DNA of 8,527 nucleotides from an uncultured Faecalibacterium sp. GTDB lineage: Bacteria > Bacillota > Clostridia > Oscillospirales > Ruminococcaceae. Of this stretch, positions 1-6,326 are shown in pieces. Numbering within the stretch: the stretch's first letter is position 1; the number at the start of each line of letters is the position of its first letter. The translations under genes and the position numbers were made by a program. The notes beneath the pieces are model-generated. The model was given only the letters and a program-made list of their open reading frames with translations, did not search any database and was not told the origin of the DNA. The DNA is taken from assembly GCA_937915335.1 (NCBI GenBank), contig CALDLZ010000097.1:1-8527 (forward strand), read 5' to 3'.

Positions 1-57
1 TTAACTAAGTATCCAAAAGAATTGGACGAAATGCTAGATGTATCCAATATTTTTTAG
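1..57 (+). CDS. C-terminal tail of an unidentified upstream gene (partial)
   Basis: Frame 1 is open from the window edge to a TAG stop at 55-57 and encodes 18 residues, LTKYPKELDEMLDVSNIF. The composition (charged, with helix-like LDEMLD) is protein-like. The next promoter begins about 30 bases after the stop, so an upstream gene ending here is reasonable. The piece is too short to assign a family. A regulator or enzyme of the same sugar-acid pathway would fit the context, but nothing in the sequence proves it. It could also be chance open frame. Confidence 0.4.
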   Translation, partial: LTKYPKELDEMLDVSNIF

Positions 58-85
58 ACACAAAGTGGGATATATCTGTGACAAC

Positions 86-114
86 TTGCAAAGAAACATC
101 TGCCGGATTACAAT
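86..114 (+). promoter_or_regulatory. Sigma70-type promoter of the dehydratase/GntP unit
   Basis: A -35 box TTGCAA lies at 86-91 and a -10 box TACAAT at 109-114, with an exact 17-base spacer. Transcription should start near 121, giving a leader of about 55 bases before the ATG at 176. This is the only convincing promoter in the gap after the upstream stop codon. Confidence 0.7.
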
Positions 115-126
115 AAAGCCATAAGA

Positions 127-146
127 TGTCCGACAGATAAAGGACA
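127..146. promoter_or_regulatory. Possible operator: inverted repeat just after the transcription start
   Basis: TGTCC (127-131) and GGACA (142-146) form a 5-base inverted repeat with a 10-base spacer, just downstream of the predicted start site. A second inverted pair, ACATCT (96-101) and AGATGT (124-129), straddles the -10 box. Either could bind a repressor that senses the sugar acid. The arms are short and may be chance. Confidence 0.25.
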
Positions 147-175
147 AAGCAAGAGAGCATTTGGAGGTAAGAATT

Positions 176-1963
176 ATGGAGCTGCGTTCGCAGGAAGTCC
201 GCACATTGGCACCGGAAAATGACCCGCTGAAGATGGGCATGGGGTGGAAGGTCGAAGACCTTGCAAAGCCGCAGATCATGGTAGAAAGCACCTTTGGTGA
301 CAGCCATCCCGGCAGTGCGCATCTGGACCAGTTCGTAAAGGAAGCGGTTCAGGCTGTCAACGAAAACGGAGGCAAAGCGGCTCGCTACTTTGCAACGGAT
401 ATGTGCGACGGCATTGCACAAGGTCACGACGGCATTAATTACTCGCTGGCACACCGGGATGCCATCGTGAATCTGGTGGAAGCACAGGCCAATGCCAGCG
501 TCTATGACGGCGGCGTGTTCATCGCCAGCTGTGACAAATCCGTCCCGGCTATGCTGATGAGCATTGGCCGCCTGAAAGAGATGAGTGCCATTGTCGTGAC
601 AGGTGGTGTGATGGAAGCGCACACCCTGCCGAAAGAATATGTGGTGAACGACCTGGCCTGTGCCATCAACGAACTGCTGACTTTGGAACAGATTGGTAAG
701 TTCGACGCATGGGAAAAGACGGGCGTTATCCCCAACAGCCAGTTGGACTATTACAAGCACAACGCCTGCCCCAGCTGCGGTGCCTGTTCTTTTATGGGCA
801 CCGCATCCACCATGCAGATCATGGCCGAAGCACTGGGACTGATGCTTCCCGGTACAGCTCTGATGCCCGCCACCGCTCCCGAACTGAAACAGGCTGCTTA
901 CGATGCAGGCAAGCAGCTGATGGAGCTGGTGAAGAAGGGCATCAAGGCGAAGGACATCGTGACCAAGGAAAGCTTTGAAAATGCCATCATGGTTCACGCA
1001 GCCATCTCCGGTTCCACCAATGCCACCATGCACCTGCCCGCCATTGCCCACGAATTTGGCATTGAGATCGATGCAGATACCTTTGACCGGATGCACCGGG
1101 GTGCCCACTATCTGCTGAACATCCGTCCTTCCGGCGATTGGCCCGCACAGTATTTCTATTATGCAGGCGGTGTGCCCCGCGTGATGGAAGAAATCAAGTC
1201 CATGCTCCATCTGGATGTTATGACCGTCACCGGAAAAACATTGGGTGAGAATCTGGAAGAACTGAAGAAAAATGGCTTCTACCAGCACTGCGATGCCATT
1301 CTGGCCGAAAAGACCGCTGGTTTTGCCCGCCCGGTCAGCCGGGAGGACATTATCCACAGCTTTAATAACGCCAAGGGCACAGACGGCAGCATTGCCATTC
1401 TGAAAGGCAATCTGGCCCCGGAAGGCTGCGTTATTAAGCACACCGCCTGCCCGAAGAATATGTTCCAAGCTACCCTCCGCGCCAAGCCTTACGACAGCGA
1501 GGAAGAGTGCATCGCTGCCGTTCTGCATGGTGAGGTAAAACCCGGTGACGCTATCTTTATCCGCTACGAAGGCCCCCGCGGCAGCGGAATGCCGGAGATG
1601 TTCTACACCGGCGAAGCCATCTGCGCGGACCCCAAACTGGCCTCCAGCGTGGCCCTTATTACGGATGGCCGCTTCTCCGGCGCAAGCCGCGGCCCCGTCA
1701 TCGGCCATGTCAGCCCGGAAGCGGCAGTGGGCGGCCCCATCGCTCTGGTAGAAGAGGGCGACTTGATTCAGATTGATGTCCCTGCCCGGAAGCTCGCCAT
1801 TGTCGGAGTGAACGGTGAAGCCAAAACCCCTGAAGAAATGGAAGCTATCCTTGCCCAGCGCCGTGCAAACTGGAAGCCGAAGGCTCCAAAGTATACAAAG
1901 GGTCTGCTGAAACTCTATTCTCAGCATGCCGTTAGCCCTATGAAGGGTGCTTATATGGAGTAA
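176..1963 (+). CDS. IlvD/Edd family dehydratase, probable sugar-acid dehydratase
   Basis: This encodes a 595-residue, apparently intact cytoplasmic iron-sulfur dehydratase of the dihydroxy-acid/6-phosphogluconate dehydratase superfamily. The ATG at 176 is preceded by GGAGGT at 163-168 with a 7-base gap, which favours it over the TTG at 161. Family landmarks are visible. These are Cys77 in TDMCDGIAQG, Cys119 in the first signature CDKSVPAMLM, Cys204 in the CGACSFMGTA segment (the usual cluster ligands), and the C-terminal signature ITDGRFSG near residue 500, with Ser501 at the usual catalytic serine position. The family removes water from a 2,3-dihydroxy acid to give a 2-keto acid. A GntP-type symporter gene follows, with no ilvB/ilvC genes in view, so an aldonate such as gluconate, xylonate or galactonate is a likelier substrate than the branched-chain precursor. 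The exact substrate cannot be read from the sequence, and IlvD itself is the alternative. Confidence 0.93.
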   Translation: MELRSQEVRTLAPENDPLKMGMGWKVEDLAKPQIMVESTFGDSHPGSAHLDQFVKEAVQAVNENGGKAARYFATDMCDGIAQGHDGINYSLAHRDAIVNLVEAQANASVYDGGVFIASCDKSVPAMLMSIGRLKEMSAIVVTGGVMEAHTLPKEYVVNDLACAINELLTLEQIGKFDAWEKTGVIPNSQLDYYKHNACPSCGACSFMGTASTMQIMAEALGLMLPGTALMPATAPELKQAAYDAGKQLMELVKKGIKAKDIVTKESFENAIMVHAAISGSTNATMHLPAIAHEFGIEIDADTFDRMHRGAHYLLNIRPSGDWPAQYFYYAGGVPRVMEEIKSMLHLDVMTVTGKTLGENLEELKKNGFYQHCDAILAEKTAGFARPVSREDIIHSFNNAKGTDGSIAILKGNLAPEGCVIKHTACPKNMFQATLRAKPYDSEEECIAAVLHGEVKPGDAIFIRYEGPRGSGMPEMFYTGEAICADPKLASSVALITDGRFSGASRGPVIGHVSPEAAVGGPIALVEEGDLIQIDVPARKLAIVGVNGEAKTPEEMEAILAQRRANWKPKAPKYTKGLLKLYSQHAVSPMKGAYME

Positions 1964-2007
1964 AAAATTCCTTCTGAAAATTCAAAAAATTGTTTTGAGA
2001 ATCAACT

Positions 2008-2029
2008 GTCCAGCGTGATTTTGCTGGAC
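2008..2029 (+). other. Intercistronic hairpin between dehydratase and GntP
   Basis: GTCCAGC (2008-2014) and GCTGGAC (2023-2029) form a perfect 7-bp stem with the 8-base loop GTGATTTT. No run of T follows, so it is unlikely to be an efficient intrinsic terminator. It could stabilise or process the dicistronic mRNA and so set different levels of the two products. Confidence 0.5.
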
Positions 2030-2073
2030 GGCTTAGGAAAGTGCAGCCAAAAATAAAAATGGAGGAACGTCTT

Positions 2074-2797
2074 ATGACTGCTGTTGCTACGCCCGATGCT
2101 GCGCGGCTGGTATTTGCTGCCGTGGCAGGCCTTATCCTGTTGCTTGTTCTTATCATCAAGTTCAAAGTTCATGCAATGATCTCCATTCTGATTGGTGCCG
2201 TGGGTATTGGCCTGATGGCGGGTATGCCGCTGGCTGACATCATCGGCTCTGTAAACGAAGGCATTGGCAATACATTAAAAGGCATCGCCCTTCTGGTGGG
2301 TCTTGGTTCCATGTTCGGCGCAATCTTGGAAGAATCCGGCGGCGCGCAGACGCTGGCCGTGACGATGGTTCGAAAATTCGGCGATGAAAAAGCCGCGTGG
2401 GCCTTGGGCATCACCGGTCTGGTCATTGCAATGCCAGTCTTCTTTGATGCTGGCCTTATTATCCTGATTCCGCTGGCTTTTTCGCTGGCAAAGCGCACCA
2501 ACCGTTCGGTCCTGTATTATGTGATCCCGCTGCTGGCAGGTCTGGCCGTTGGCCATGCGTTCATTCCTCCCACGCCCGGCCCTGTTCTGGTGGCTTCCAT
2601 GCTGGGTGTTGACCTTGGCTGGGTCATCCTGATCGGAATCTTCTGTGGCATCTTCGCCATGATCGTTGCAGGCCCCATCTGGGGTTCGATCTGCGGCAAA
2701 AAGTACATGATTGCTGTCCCGGAACATATTGCCCAGCAGGAGGATATCGACGAGAGCAAGCTGCCCAAGTTCGGCACCATCGTCGGCATTATTGTCA
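2074..2797 (+). pseudogene. GntP-family gluconate-type H+ symporter, N-terminal half only
   Basis: The ATG at 2074 has GGAGGA at 2061-2066 with a 7-base gap. About 241 residues match the first half of the GntP gluconate:H+ symporter family, inner-membrane proteins normally about 450 residues long. Visible are several hydrophobic helices, the family-like MPVFFDAGLIILIPL segment and the loop PPTPGPVLVA. Family similarity stops after KLPKFGTIVGIIV at about 2797, where the next hydrophobic helix should continue. The frame then enters unrelated, more A/T-rich sequence without a stop. The second half of the transporter is absent from the window, so transport activity is unlikely. Its place 110 bases after the dehydratase says the original operon imported and dehydrated a sugar acid. 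The break may be a real rearrangement or an assembly join. Confidence 0.85.
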
Positions 2798-3411
2798 ATC
2801 TATCAAAATATCAGAAGGACTTTGCATTAATAGGAAAAAGAATCAAAACCGATGCCCAGGCTGTTATTGATTTGCAGGAATATCTAGACGGAACAACTAG
2901 CGAGCAAAACAAATTATTTCAGTCTGATAAATTAAATGCCAAACTTGAAGAGTATCGAACTGCATATCAGCGAACAAAAAGCACCAGCTTTGCAGCTCCC
3001 TTTGTCGATATTACAGATTTCTTTAACGGGGAATTCTTAGACGAATTGGGACACACCGGATTCTGTGAATTGGTTCCCGGAACTATGACTGGCCTTGGAA
3101 TTTTAGGAACCTTTGTGGGCTTAGTTCTCGGTGTTGGTGGATTTGACACATCCACTACCGATGCTGTTATGGTTAGTATCACCCATCTTCTTGGTGGCAT
3201 GAGTACAGCTTTTTTGACAAGTATTGTTGGTGTGCTGCTATCTCTTGCGTTTTCACATATCTATAAAAAGTACAGCGACAGCACAAACCAAAGCCTTGAA
3301 GATTTTGTGACTGCATTTCATGACAAGAATCTGGACGGCTCTTCCAGCAATGCAGAAAACCAGCTTTTGGGCTATCAGCAGCAACAGACCGAGCTAATGA
3401 AAAACTTTGCT
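2798..3411 (+). pseudogene. MotA/TolQ/ExbB-like fragment resembling ZorA (Zorya defence)
   Basis: About 205 residues, in the same frame as the GntP half, lack their own start and stop. The core has a hydrophobic stretch TMTGLGILGTFVGLVLG (about 3082-3133) and a second one, AFLTSIVGVLLSLAF (about 3208-3253). They are preceded by DITDFFNGEFLDELGH and followed by a charged IYKKYSDSTNQ segment. This order matches the proton-channel domain of ZorA-like proteins in the MotA/TolQ/ExbB superfamily. ZorA forms an inner-membrane motor with ZorB in Zorya anti-phage systems. The N-terminal membrane anchor and the long coiled-coil tail expected of ZorA are missing, and no zorB, zorC, zorD or zorE is visible. 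Codons are more A/T-rich than in the flanking pieces, as in many acquired defence genes. Assignment as ZorA rather than another ExbB-like protein is an inference from motif memory. Confidence 0.65.
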
Positions 3412-3660
3412 ATGAACAAACTGCTTTCCTGCTGCTTCAACATGGACACCAACAGAGTAGAAGCCCTGTTCGCAGATGGCTCCTCTGTTGCCATCGACTG
3501 CATCGCCATTCAGGATGAGTACGGCAACACCCCGGCACAACGGGCGGAACTGGATTGGCTACTCTACAATAAGCCGCTGGAATACGCCCAACTTGTGCTG
3601 GGTGGAGAGATTGAACATTATCTCTCACTCGGCTGTGACCACGGCAGACTGGAAGATTAA
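3412..3660 (+). CDS. DUF6061-like small protein, copy 1
   Basis: The 82-residue product begins MNKLLSCCFNMDTNRVEALF and ends GRLED. I recognise it as the small DUF6061-type family common in Faecalibacterium and relatives. No function is known. It is acidic and soluble with no membrane segment. A second copy starts at 8309 and matches over 73 codons, with about 31 base and 8 residue differences by hand count. Copy 2 has GGAGG seven bases before its ATG. Here the ATG at 3412 is preceded by ACTTTGCT with no ribosome binding site, and the upstream frame reads straight through. The native leader was therefore lost exactly at the join, and translation now probably depends on the fused frame. A strong terminator follows 20 bases after the stop. 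Confidence 0.75.
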   Translation: MNKLLSCCFNMDTNRVEALFADGSSVAIDCIAIQDEYGNTPAQRAELDWLLYNKPLEYAQLVLGGEIEHYLSLGCDHGRLED

Positions 3661-3679
3661 CATTGTATTATATAAGAAC

Positions 3680-3725
3680 GCCGCCCACCTGCGTAACAGA
3701 ACGCAAGCGGGCGGCATTTTTCTTC
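3680..3725 (+). terminator. Intrinsic terminator after DUF6061 copy 1
   Basis: GCCGCCC (3680-3686) pairs with GGGCGGC (3709-3715), and TGCGT (3690-3694) with ACGCA (3701-3705) extends the stem inward around the loop AACAGA. ATTTTTCTT follows directly. It closes the plus-strand unit that starts at 86. Confidence 0.88.
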
Positions 3726-3757
3726 ATTGACGGAGAGCTTCTATCAGGAGACACCAT

Positions 3758-4246
3758 TCAAACAAGGCTCTCGATAATCTCTGCGCACTTTTCAATCCCA
3801 ATCACACCGCTGTCCAACGCGATATGATAATTGGCTGCATCGCCCCACTTCATATCGGTATAGAAGCGGTAATAAGCGGCACGGCGTTTGTCTTTCTCTT
3901 TCAGCCGGGTCTCCGGGGATTCCTCGCGTTCGCCATAAACGCGCACGATGCGGTCTGCCCGGAACTTCATATCGGCGTGGATAAAGACTTTCAGGCAGTC
4001 TGTCCGGTTGCGGAGAATGTAATCGGCGCAGCGGCCAACAATGACGCACGGCTCCTTTTCGGCAAGGTCACGGATGATCTGATATTGCAGTTTCCAAAGA
4101 TAGTCGCCGTTGGTCGGGCCGAAGCTGCGGTCAAGCAAGGCAGAGGAGAGGAAGCCACCGGGGGCATATTCTCCTGCTTCCTTGATGTAGCTTTCGTCAA
4201 AGCCGCTTTCTACGGCGAGCTTCTGAATCAGTTCGGCATCGTATGG
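3758..4246 (-). pseudogene. Cytidylate-kinase-like family protein, 5' end missing
   Basis: The minus-strand frame runs from about 4246 (an in-frame TGA lies at 4249-4247) to the TGA at 3760-3758 and encodes about 162 residues. It starts at YDAELIQKLAVESGFDESYI and includes VIVGRCADYILRNR, FIHADMKFRADRIV, KEKDKRRAAYYRFYTDMKWG and DSGVIGIEKCAEII. These match the cytidylate-kinase-like (Cytidylate_kin2 type) P-loop kinase family, usually about 200 residues. The missing 30-40 N-terminal residues would hold the GSGGR-type nucleotide-binding loop, so the product should be inactive. The nearest start codons inside (a TTG at 4138) would shorten it more. It faces a MATE gene also lacking its 5' end, which suggests one deletion removed both starts of a divergent pair. 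Confidence 0.8.
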
Positions 4247-4985
4247 TCAGCGGCTTTTGCAGGCCGTGGGTGACACGGTGCTGTCCATGGTTTCGCTCAT
4301 CATTGGCGCGGCGGTAAATATTATCCTTGACCCTATCATGATCTTCGGCTTGCTGGGCTGTCCGGCCATGGGCATCCGGGGCGCGGCCATTGCAACCGTC
4401 ATCGGCCAGCTCATCGGAGCAGCGGCGGCATTGTGGTTCAACCGGGTCAGGAATCCGGTCATTCACGTCCGGCTGAAAGGCTATCGCTTTCTGTGGCAGG
4501 ATGTGGCCGACGTCTACCGGGTGGGTCTGCCGACCATCGTGATGCAGGCCATCGGCAGCGTAATGACCTTTGCGGTCAACAGCATTTTGCTGGGTGTGTC
4601 TTCCACGGCGGTGGCGTTCTTCGGCATCTACTACAAGCTGCAAAACTTCTTGATGATGCCGGTCAATGGTCTGGGACAGGCGGCCATCCCGGTGGTCGGG
4701 TTCAACTACGGCAGCGGCCAGTCCGACCGAGTGAAGCAGGCGTGGAAAGTGCTGCTTCCCACGGGCGTAGTCTTTGCACTCTGCGGCACGGCGGTGTTCC
4801 TGCTGTTCCCGGCACAGCTGCTGGGGCTGTTCTCTGCCAGTGACGAGATGCTGGCCTTTGGTATACCTGCTCTGCGCATCATCTCGGTGACGTTCCTGTT
4901 TGCGGTCATCACGATTCTGTGCGGCTATTTCGCCTCCGGCCTTGGCAACGGTACGCCCGCAAGGACGTTGAAAGAACAAAAATGA
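4242..4985 (+). pseudogene. MATE-family multidrug/Na+ efflux transporter, internal fragment
   Basis: The plus frame begins at about 4242 with YGQRLLQAVGDTVLSM and continues through AAVNIILDPIMIFGLLG, YRVGLPTIVMQAIGS, NSILLGVSSTAVAFFGIYYK, LQNFLMMPVNGLGQAAIPVV and FNYGSGQ to LCGYFASGLGNG. All are typical of the second half of MATE exporters, inner-membrane Na+/H+ antiporters of about 450 residues. Roughly the first 150 and the last 60 residues are missing. After about 4952 the reading passes into out-of-frame DUF6462 sequence and ends at a TGA (4983-4985) that overlaps the next ATG by chance. The TTG at 4257 has no ribosome binding site. In gut Clostridia, MATE and cytidylate-kinase-like genes are often neighbours, so this pair may be one damaged locus. 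Confidence 0.82.
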
Positions 4986-5155
4986 ACGCGAAAAAGTTTG
5001 TCCGCTATCAGGAAGGGGCTGAAAAATACAGCCTTGGCCTGACAAAGTTTCAAGAGTTGGCGAAAGAAGCCAAAGCCGTTTATAAGATCGACAAGGTGGC
5101 GTTGGTCAACTGCGAGATTTTTGAGCGGTATCTGGAATCTTTCCGCATTGCATAA
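4982..5155 (+). CDS. DUF6462-like small protein (possible excisionase-like)
   Basis: This encodes 57 residues starting MNAKKFVRYQEGAEKYSLGL and continuing TKFQELAKEAKAVYKIDKVALVNCEIFERYLESF. I recognise the DUF6462-type small protein family, which often accompanies tyrosine integrases in Clostridia mobile elements and has the look of a MerR/excisionase-type winged helix. A role in excision or integrase control is inferred, not shown. The same frame is open upstream and reads ARKDVERTK before the Met, which resembles family N-termini, so the real start may have been lost at the MATE join near 4952. No good ribosome binding site precedes the ATG; the closest AAGGA is 16 bases away. It stands alone, 94 bases before the convergent abi stop. 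Confidence 0.6.
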   Translation: MNAKKFVRYQEGAEKYSLGLTKFQELAKEAKAVYKIDKVALVNCEIFERYLESFRIA

Positions 5156-5249
5156 AAATAGGCCGGAGGAAAGTCCCCCGACCCCAGACCGCCCACAGTA
5201 TTGCGTTGCATAGCAGCTCGTGGGAGAAGTCATTTTATTTTATGCAGAA

Positions 5250-6131
5250 TCAGAGCTTTTCTTTCCAGTCATCCCGGAAGCCGTAATAATCCATTCGCAC
5301 AAACGGATATTTTCCCATCAAAGCAATGATGGCTTCCTTCATCTCTACAAAATTCTCGGCAGGCAGAAGCCTTCTCATAATGAGGAAGAATCCGAAGAAG
5401 TGGGCATTATCCATCGTGCCATCTTCACGGCGAATCAGCAACGCTTGTTCTTTCTTGTTGAGGGAAGGCTTTTGCTCAAAGAGACGGTTATAAATGCGGC
5501 TTCCGTGCGCGCAGAGATTGCGAATGATCGTCATGCTGTGCATATACTGCCCCAGAATTTCCGGGCCGCGATTCATGGTAAGTCCGAACCGATGGGCAAC
5601 CGTTTCTTTGAGCGGACGTTCAGAAATGGAGTACAGGAAAGAAATATCGGAAATCGTCAGCAAATCAACGTATGCCCAGAGCGGAATCTCTTGGTGCAAG
5701 TCATTGATAAAGTGCTTTAAGTAGGCTTCGTGGGCCAGCCGCTACCGCTTCTGCTGGTTGGCTTTGTCAAAGATTTCCTTATGTTTTGCTTGGTTGGAGA
5801 AATTTCCAGCATCAAGATAACCCAGCGGCCCATACACCTTTGTAAATTCATAGGCATAGATGGACTTCATCTGCACTTCAATGGTTTCGATGTGGTGCAG
5901 GACGATATGACGGAACTCATGGTCAAAATTGTAAATGTCCTCGATGTTCTGGAACGTGGCAGACTTTGCAAAAACATCATTCTTGCGGAGCGTCAGGGAG
6001 TAACCGCTGACACGATAATAATTGTTCCGCAGGAGAAAATCTTTTGCTTCGGTCTCATCTTCGATGGTAAGGCCGCGTGAACGAAGAATTTCAATCTGCT
6101 CGTCTATCGTTTTGAAGTCCTTATCTGCCAT
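5250..6131 (-). pseudogene. Abi_2 family (AbiD/AbiF-type) HEPN abortive-infection protein, interrupted by one TAG
   Basis: The ATG at 6131-6129 follows AAAGGAGA (6145-6138) with a 6-base gap. The frame would encode 293 residues, the usual family size, but codon 130 is TAG (5744-5742). Part 1 has the N-terminal landmarks IDEQIEILRSRGL, NNYYRVSGYSLTLR, FDHEFRHIV and YGPLGYLDAGNF. Part 2, in the same frame, has LHQEIPLWAYVDLLTISDISFLY and IIRNLCAHGSRIYNRLF, which holds the HEPN ribonuclease motif Rx4H (Arg204, His209). Family members act as toxin-like RNases or abortive-infection effectors against phage. If the stop is real, the toxin loses its catalytic half and is dead unless suppressed. Sequence on both sides is intact with no other frame damage, so the lesion looks very recent or is a base-call error. 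A promoter and structured leader lie upstream, and the neighbours are mobile-element genes. Confidence 0.88.
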
Positions 6132-6157
6132 GAAAAATCTCCTTTATAAGCAAAACG

Positions 6158-6203
6158 CCCCCAAGTGTGCATACGCTATGCGCAGAGGCCTGGGGGAGTT
6201 GTT
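6158..6203 (-). ncRNA. Structured leader RNA of abi, candidate RNA antitoxin
   Basis: On the minus strand CCCCCAGG (6196-6189) pairs with CTTGGGGG (6165-6158), giving 8 bp with one G-U. After a 4-base bulge CCTC, TGCGCATA (6184-6177) pairs with TATGCACA (6173-6166) around the loop GCG with one mismatch. The predicted transcript start is about 6203, so the hairpin is at its very 5' end. CGTTTTG follows the stem and could end a short RNA with partial read-through into abi. The hairpin could be an antitoxin RNA that restrains the HEPN toxin, as reported for AbiF-type proteins, or a simple attenuator. The choice is inferred. Confidence 0.5.
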
Positions 6204-6209
6204 ACCATT

Positions 6210-6238
6210 ATAATAGCAAATCAAGGACGAAATGTCAA
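6210..6238 (-). promoter_or_regulatory. Strong promoter for the abi leader and gene
   Basis: On the minus strand a perfect -35 TTGACA (6238-6233) is followed after 17 bases by TATTAT (6215-6210), preceded by the extended -10 TGC. An overlapping TATAAT (6212-6207) has a 20-base spacer and fits less well. Transcription should begin around 6203, just before the hairpin. Confidence 0.75.
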
Positions 6239-6254
6239 TGAGCAGAGTGTGAAC

Positions 6255-6280
6255 TTTCGATTTTTCGTAAAAATTTTCGA
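6255..6280. promoter_or_regulatory. Possible operator: TTTCG repeats between divergent promoters
   Basis: TTTCG occurs at 6255-6259, 6263-6267 and 6275-6279, and ATTTTT-CGT-AAAAAT (6260-6274) is a small inverted repeat. The cluster sits between the leftward abi promoter and the rightward regulator promoter, where a ribbon-helix-helix repressor would bind to control its own gene. The A/T-rich context makes chance repeats likely. Confidence 0.25.
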
Positions 6281-6297
6281 GAAGGGCTTTTTACAGC

Positions 6298-6326
6298 TTG
6301 ACTTTCTGTCACACGGAAAGTATACT
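6298..6326 (+). promoter_or_regulatory. Promoter of the regulator-integrase module
   Basis: The -35 TTGACT (6298-6303) and -10 TATACT (6321-6326) are separated by exactly 17 bases. Transcription should begin near 6333, only about 20 bases before the likely ATG of the small regulator. Confidence 0.72.

Larger units (their letters stand above)
2074..3660 (+). other. Uninterrupted three-part fusion frame: GntP half, ZorA-like piece, DUF6061
   Basis: The frame from the ATG at 2074 stays open to the TAA at 3658-3660 and would give a 528-residue protein. Residues 1-241 are GntP-like, about 242-446 are MotA/ZorA-like, and 447-528 are a complete DUF6061-like protein. Both joins keep frame. A functional ribosome binding site and an upstream promoter mean the chimera could be translated. 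No known protein of this layout comes to mind, so it is treated as a fused remnant rather than a designed multidomain protein. Confidence 0.6.

Noticed and set aside
5..1927. A 640-codon open frame on the minus strand opposite the dehydratase
   Set aside because: It is antisense to a clearly conserved enzyme, has no recognisable domain or ribosome binding site, and arises from the plus-strand codon bias.
4197..5045. A 282-codon minus-strand frame opposite the MATE fragment
   Set aside because: It is rich in Arg, His, Gln and Asp in the way typical of antisense frames, and the plus strand has clear MATE membrane segments.
5166..5176. GAGGAAAGTCC, which resembles the CR-I motif of RNase P RNA
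   Set aside because: Only 74 bases remain before the abi stop codon, no matching CR-V or P4 partner was seen, and an RNase P RNA needs about 350 bases.
5742..5744. TAG as a reassigned sense codon
   Set aside because: TAG is used as a normal stop by the small regulator (6521-6523) and probably by the partial gene at 55-57, so general reassignment is not supported.
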